Notes under the pieces: generated by a model | Told to the model about the DNA's origin: nothing | The model's input: only the letters and a program-made list of their open reading frames with translations | The model's database searches: none | Source: JABFSM01 sp052389555 | Lineage (GTDB): Bacteria > Gemmatimonadota > Gemmatimonadetes > Gemmatimonadales > GWC2-71-9 | DNA length: 29,793 bases | Assembly: GCA_052389555.1 (NCBI GenBank) | Contig: JBQTHV010000146.1 | Span: forward strand, 1 to 29,793 | Reading direction: 5' to 3' | Made by a program: the position numbers and the translations under genes | In this document: positions 29,791 through 29,793 of the stretch, in pieces | Layout of the letters: every line of letters begins with the position of its first letter | Numbering within the stretch: position 1 is the stretch's first letter

Positions 29791-29793
29791 TAG

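Overview
The window reads as chromosomal DNA of a high-GC Gram-negative (diderm) bacterium. It carries the Kdo synthesis and LPS-export genes (kdsB, kdsA, lptC, an OstA/LptA-type gene, lptB), sigma-54, diaminopimelate epimerase and a bacterial PlsY/GpsA phospholipid pair. Gene order, dense overlaps, a YfhO-type membrane protein and a decayed kinase-type TPR remnant would fit Gemmatimonadota or a relative. That placement is inference from gene content; no marker was aligned.

Layout, left to right. Positions 1-1814: the tail of an unrecognised gene, a XerD-type recombinase and an unknown anchored coiled-coil protein, then a terminator. Positions 1899-9608 (+): kdsB-pyrG-kdsA-lptC-lptA-lptB-rpoN, seven genes joined by six consecutive 4-base overlaps. 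PyrG makes the CTP that KdsB uses, KdsA makes Kdo-8-phosphate, the Lpt proteins export LPS and RpoN is the traditional neighbour of lptB. Positions 9651-15780 (+): a glycan-assembly block with a GT2 with membrane anchor, a GT4, a flippase-like membrane protein, a YfhO-type giant membrane protein and a DPM1-like GT2. dapF follows. Positions 16664-17333: an AT-rich patch and a frameshifted TPR remnant. Positions 17339-18310: a TPR membrane protein and tRNA-Arg(CCT), both minus strand. Positions 18311-25403 (minus): a tightly packed operon of a PDZ/radical-SAM/DUF512 protein, der, plsY, gpsA, a MerR-type regulator, surE, pcm, a DedA protein and acylphosphatase. Positions 25487-28594: malQ and a secreted alpha-amylase, diverging from a 12-base gap. 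Positions 28594-29790: a complete IS630-family element whose right end coincides with the window end.

Three DNA-level patterns run across these genes. First, the octamer GGGTTAGG (or GTGTTAGG) recurs on both strands and is almost always encoded with otherwise rare codons (TTA, CTA, GTT-AGG), which suggests selection on the DNA word itself. Second, short tandem arrays of 7-bp or 8-bp units are scattered through gene starts, gene ends, linkers and intergenic gaps. Third, two such heptamer arrays are arranged as large hairpins immediately after the overlapping start codons of lptC and the next gene, where they encode much of the signal peptides.
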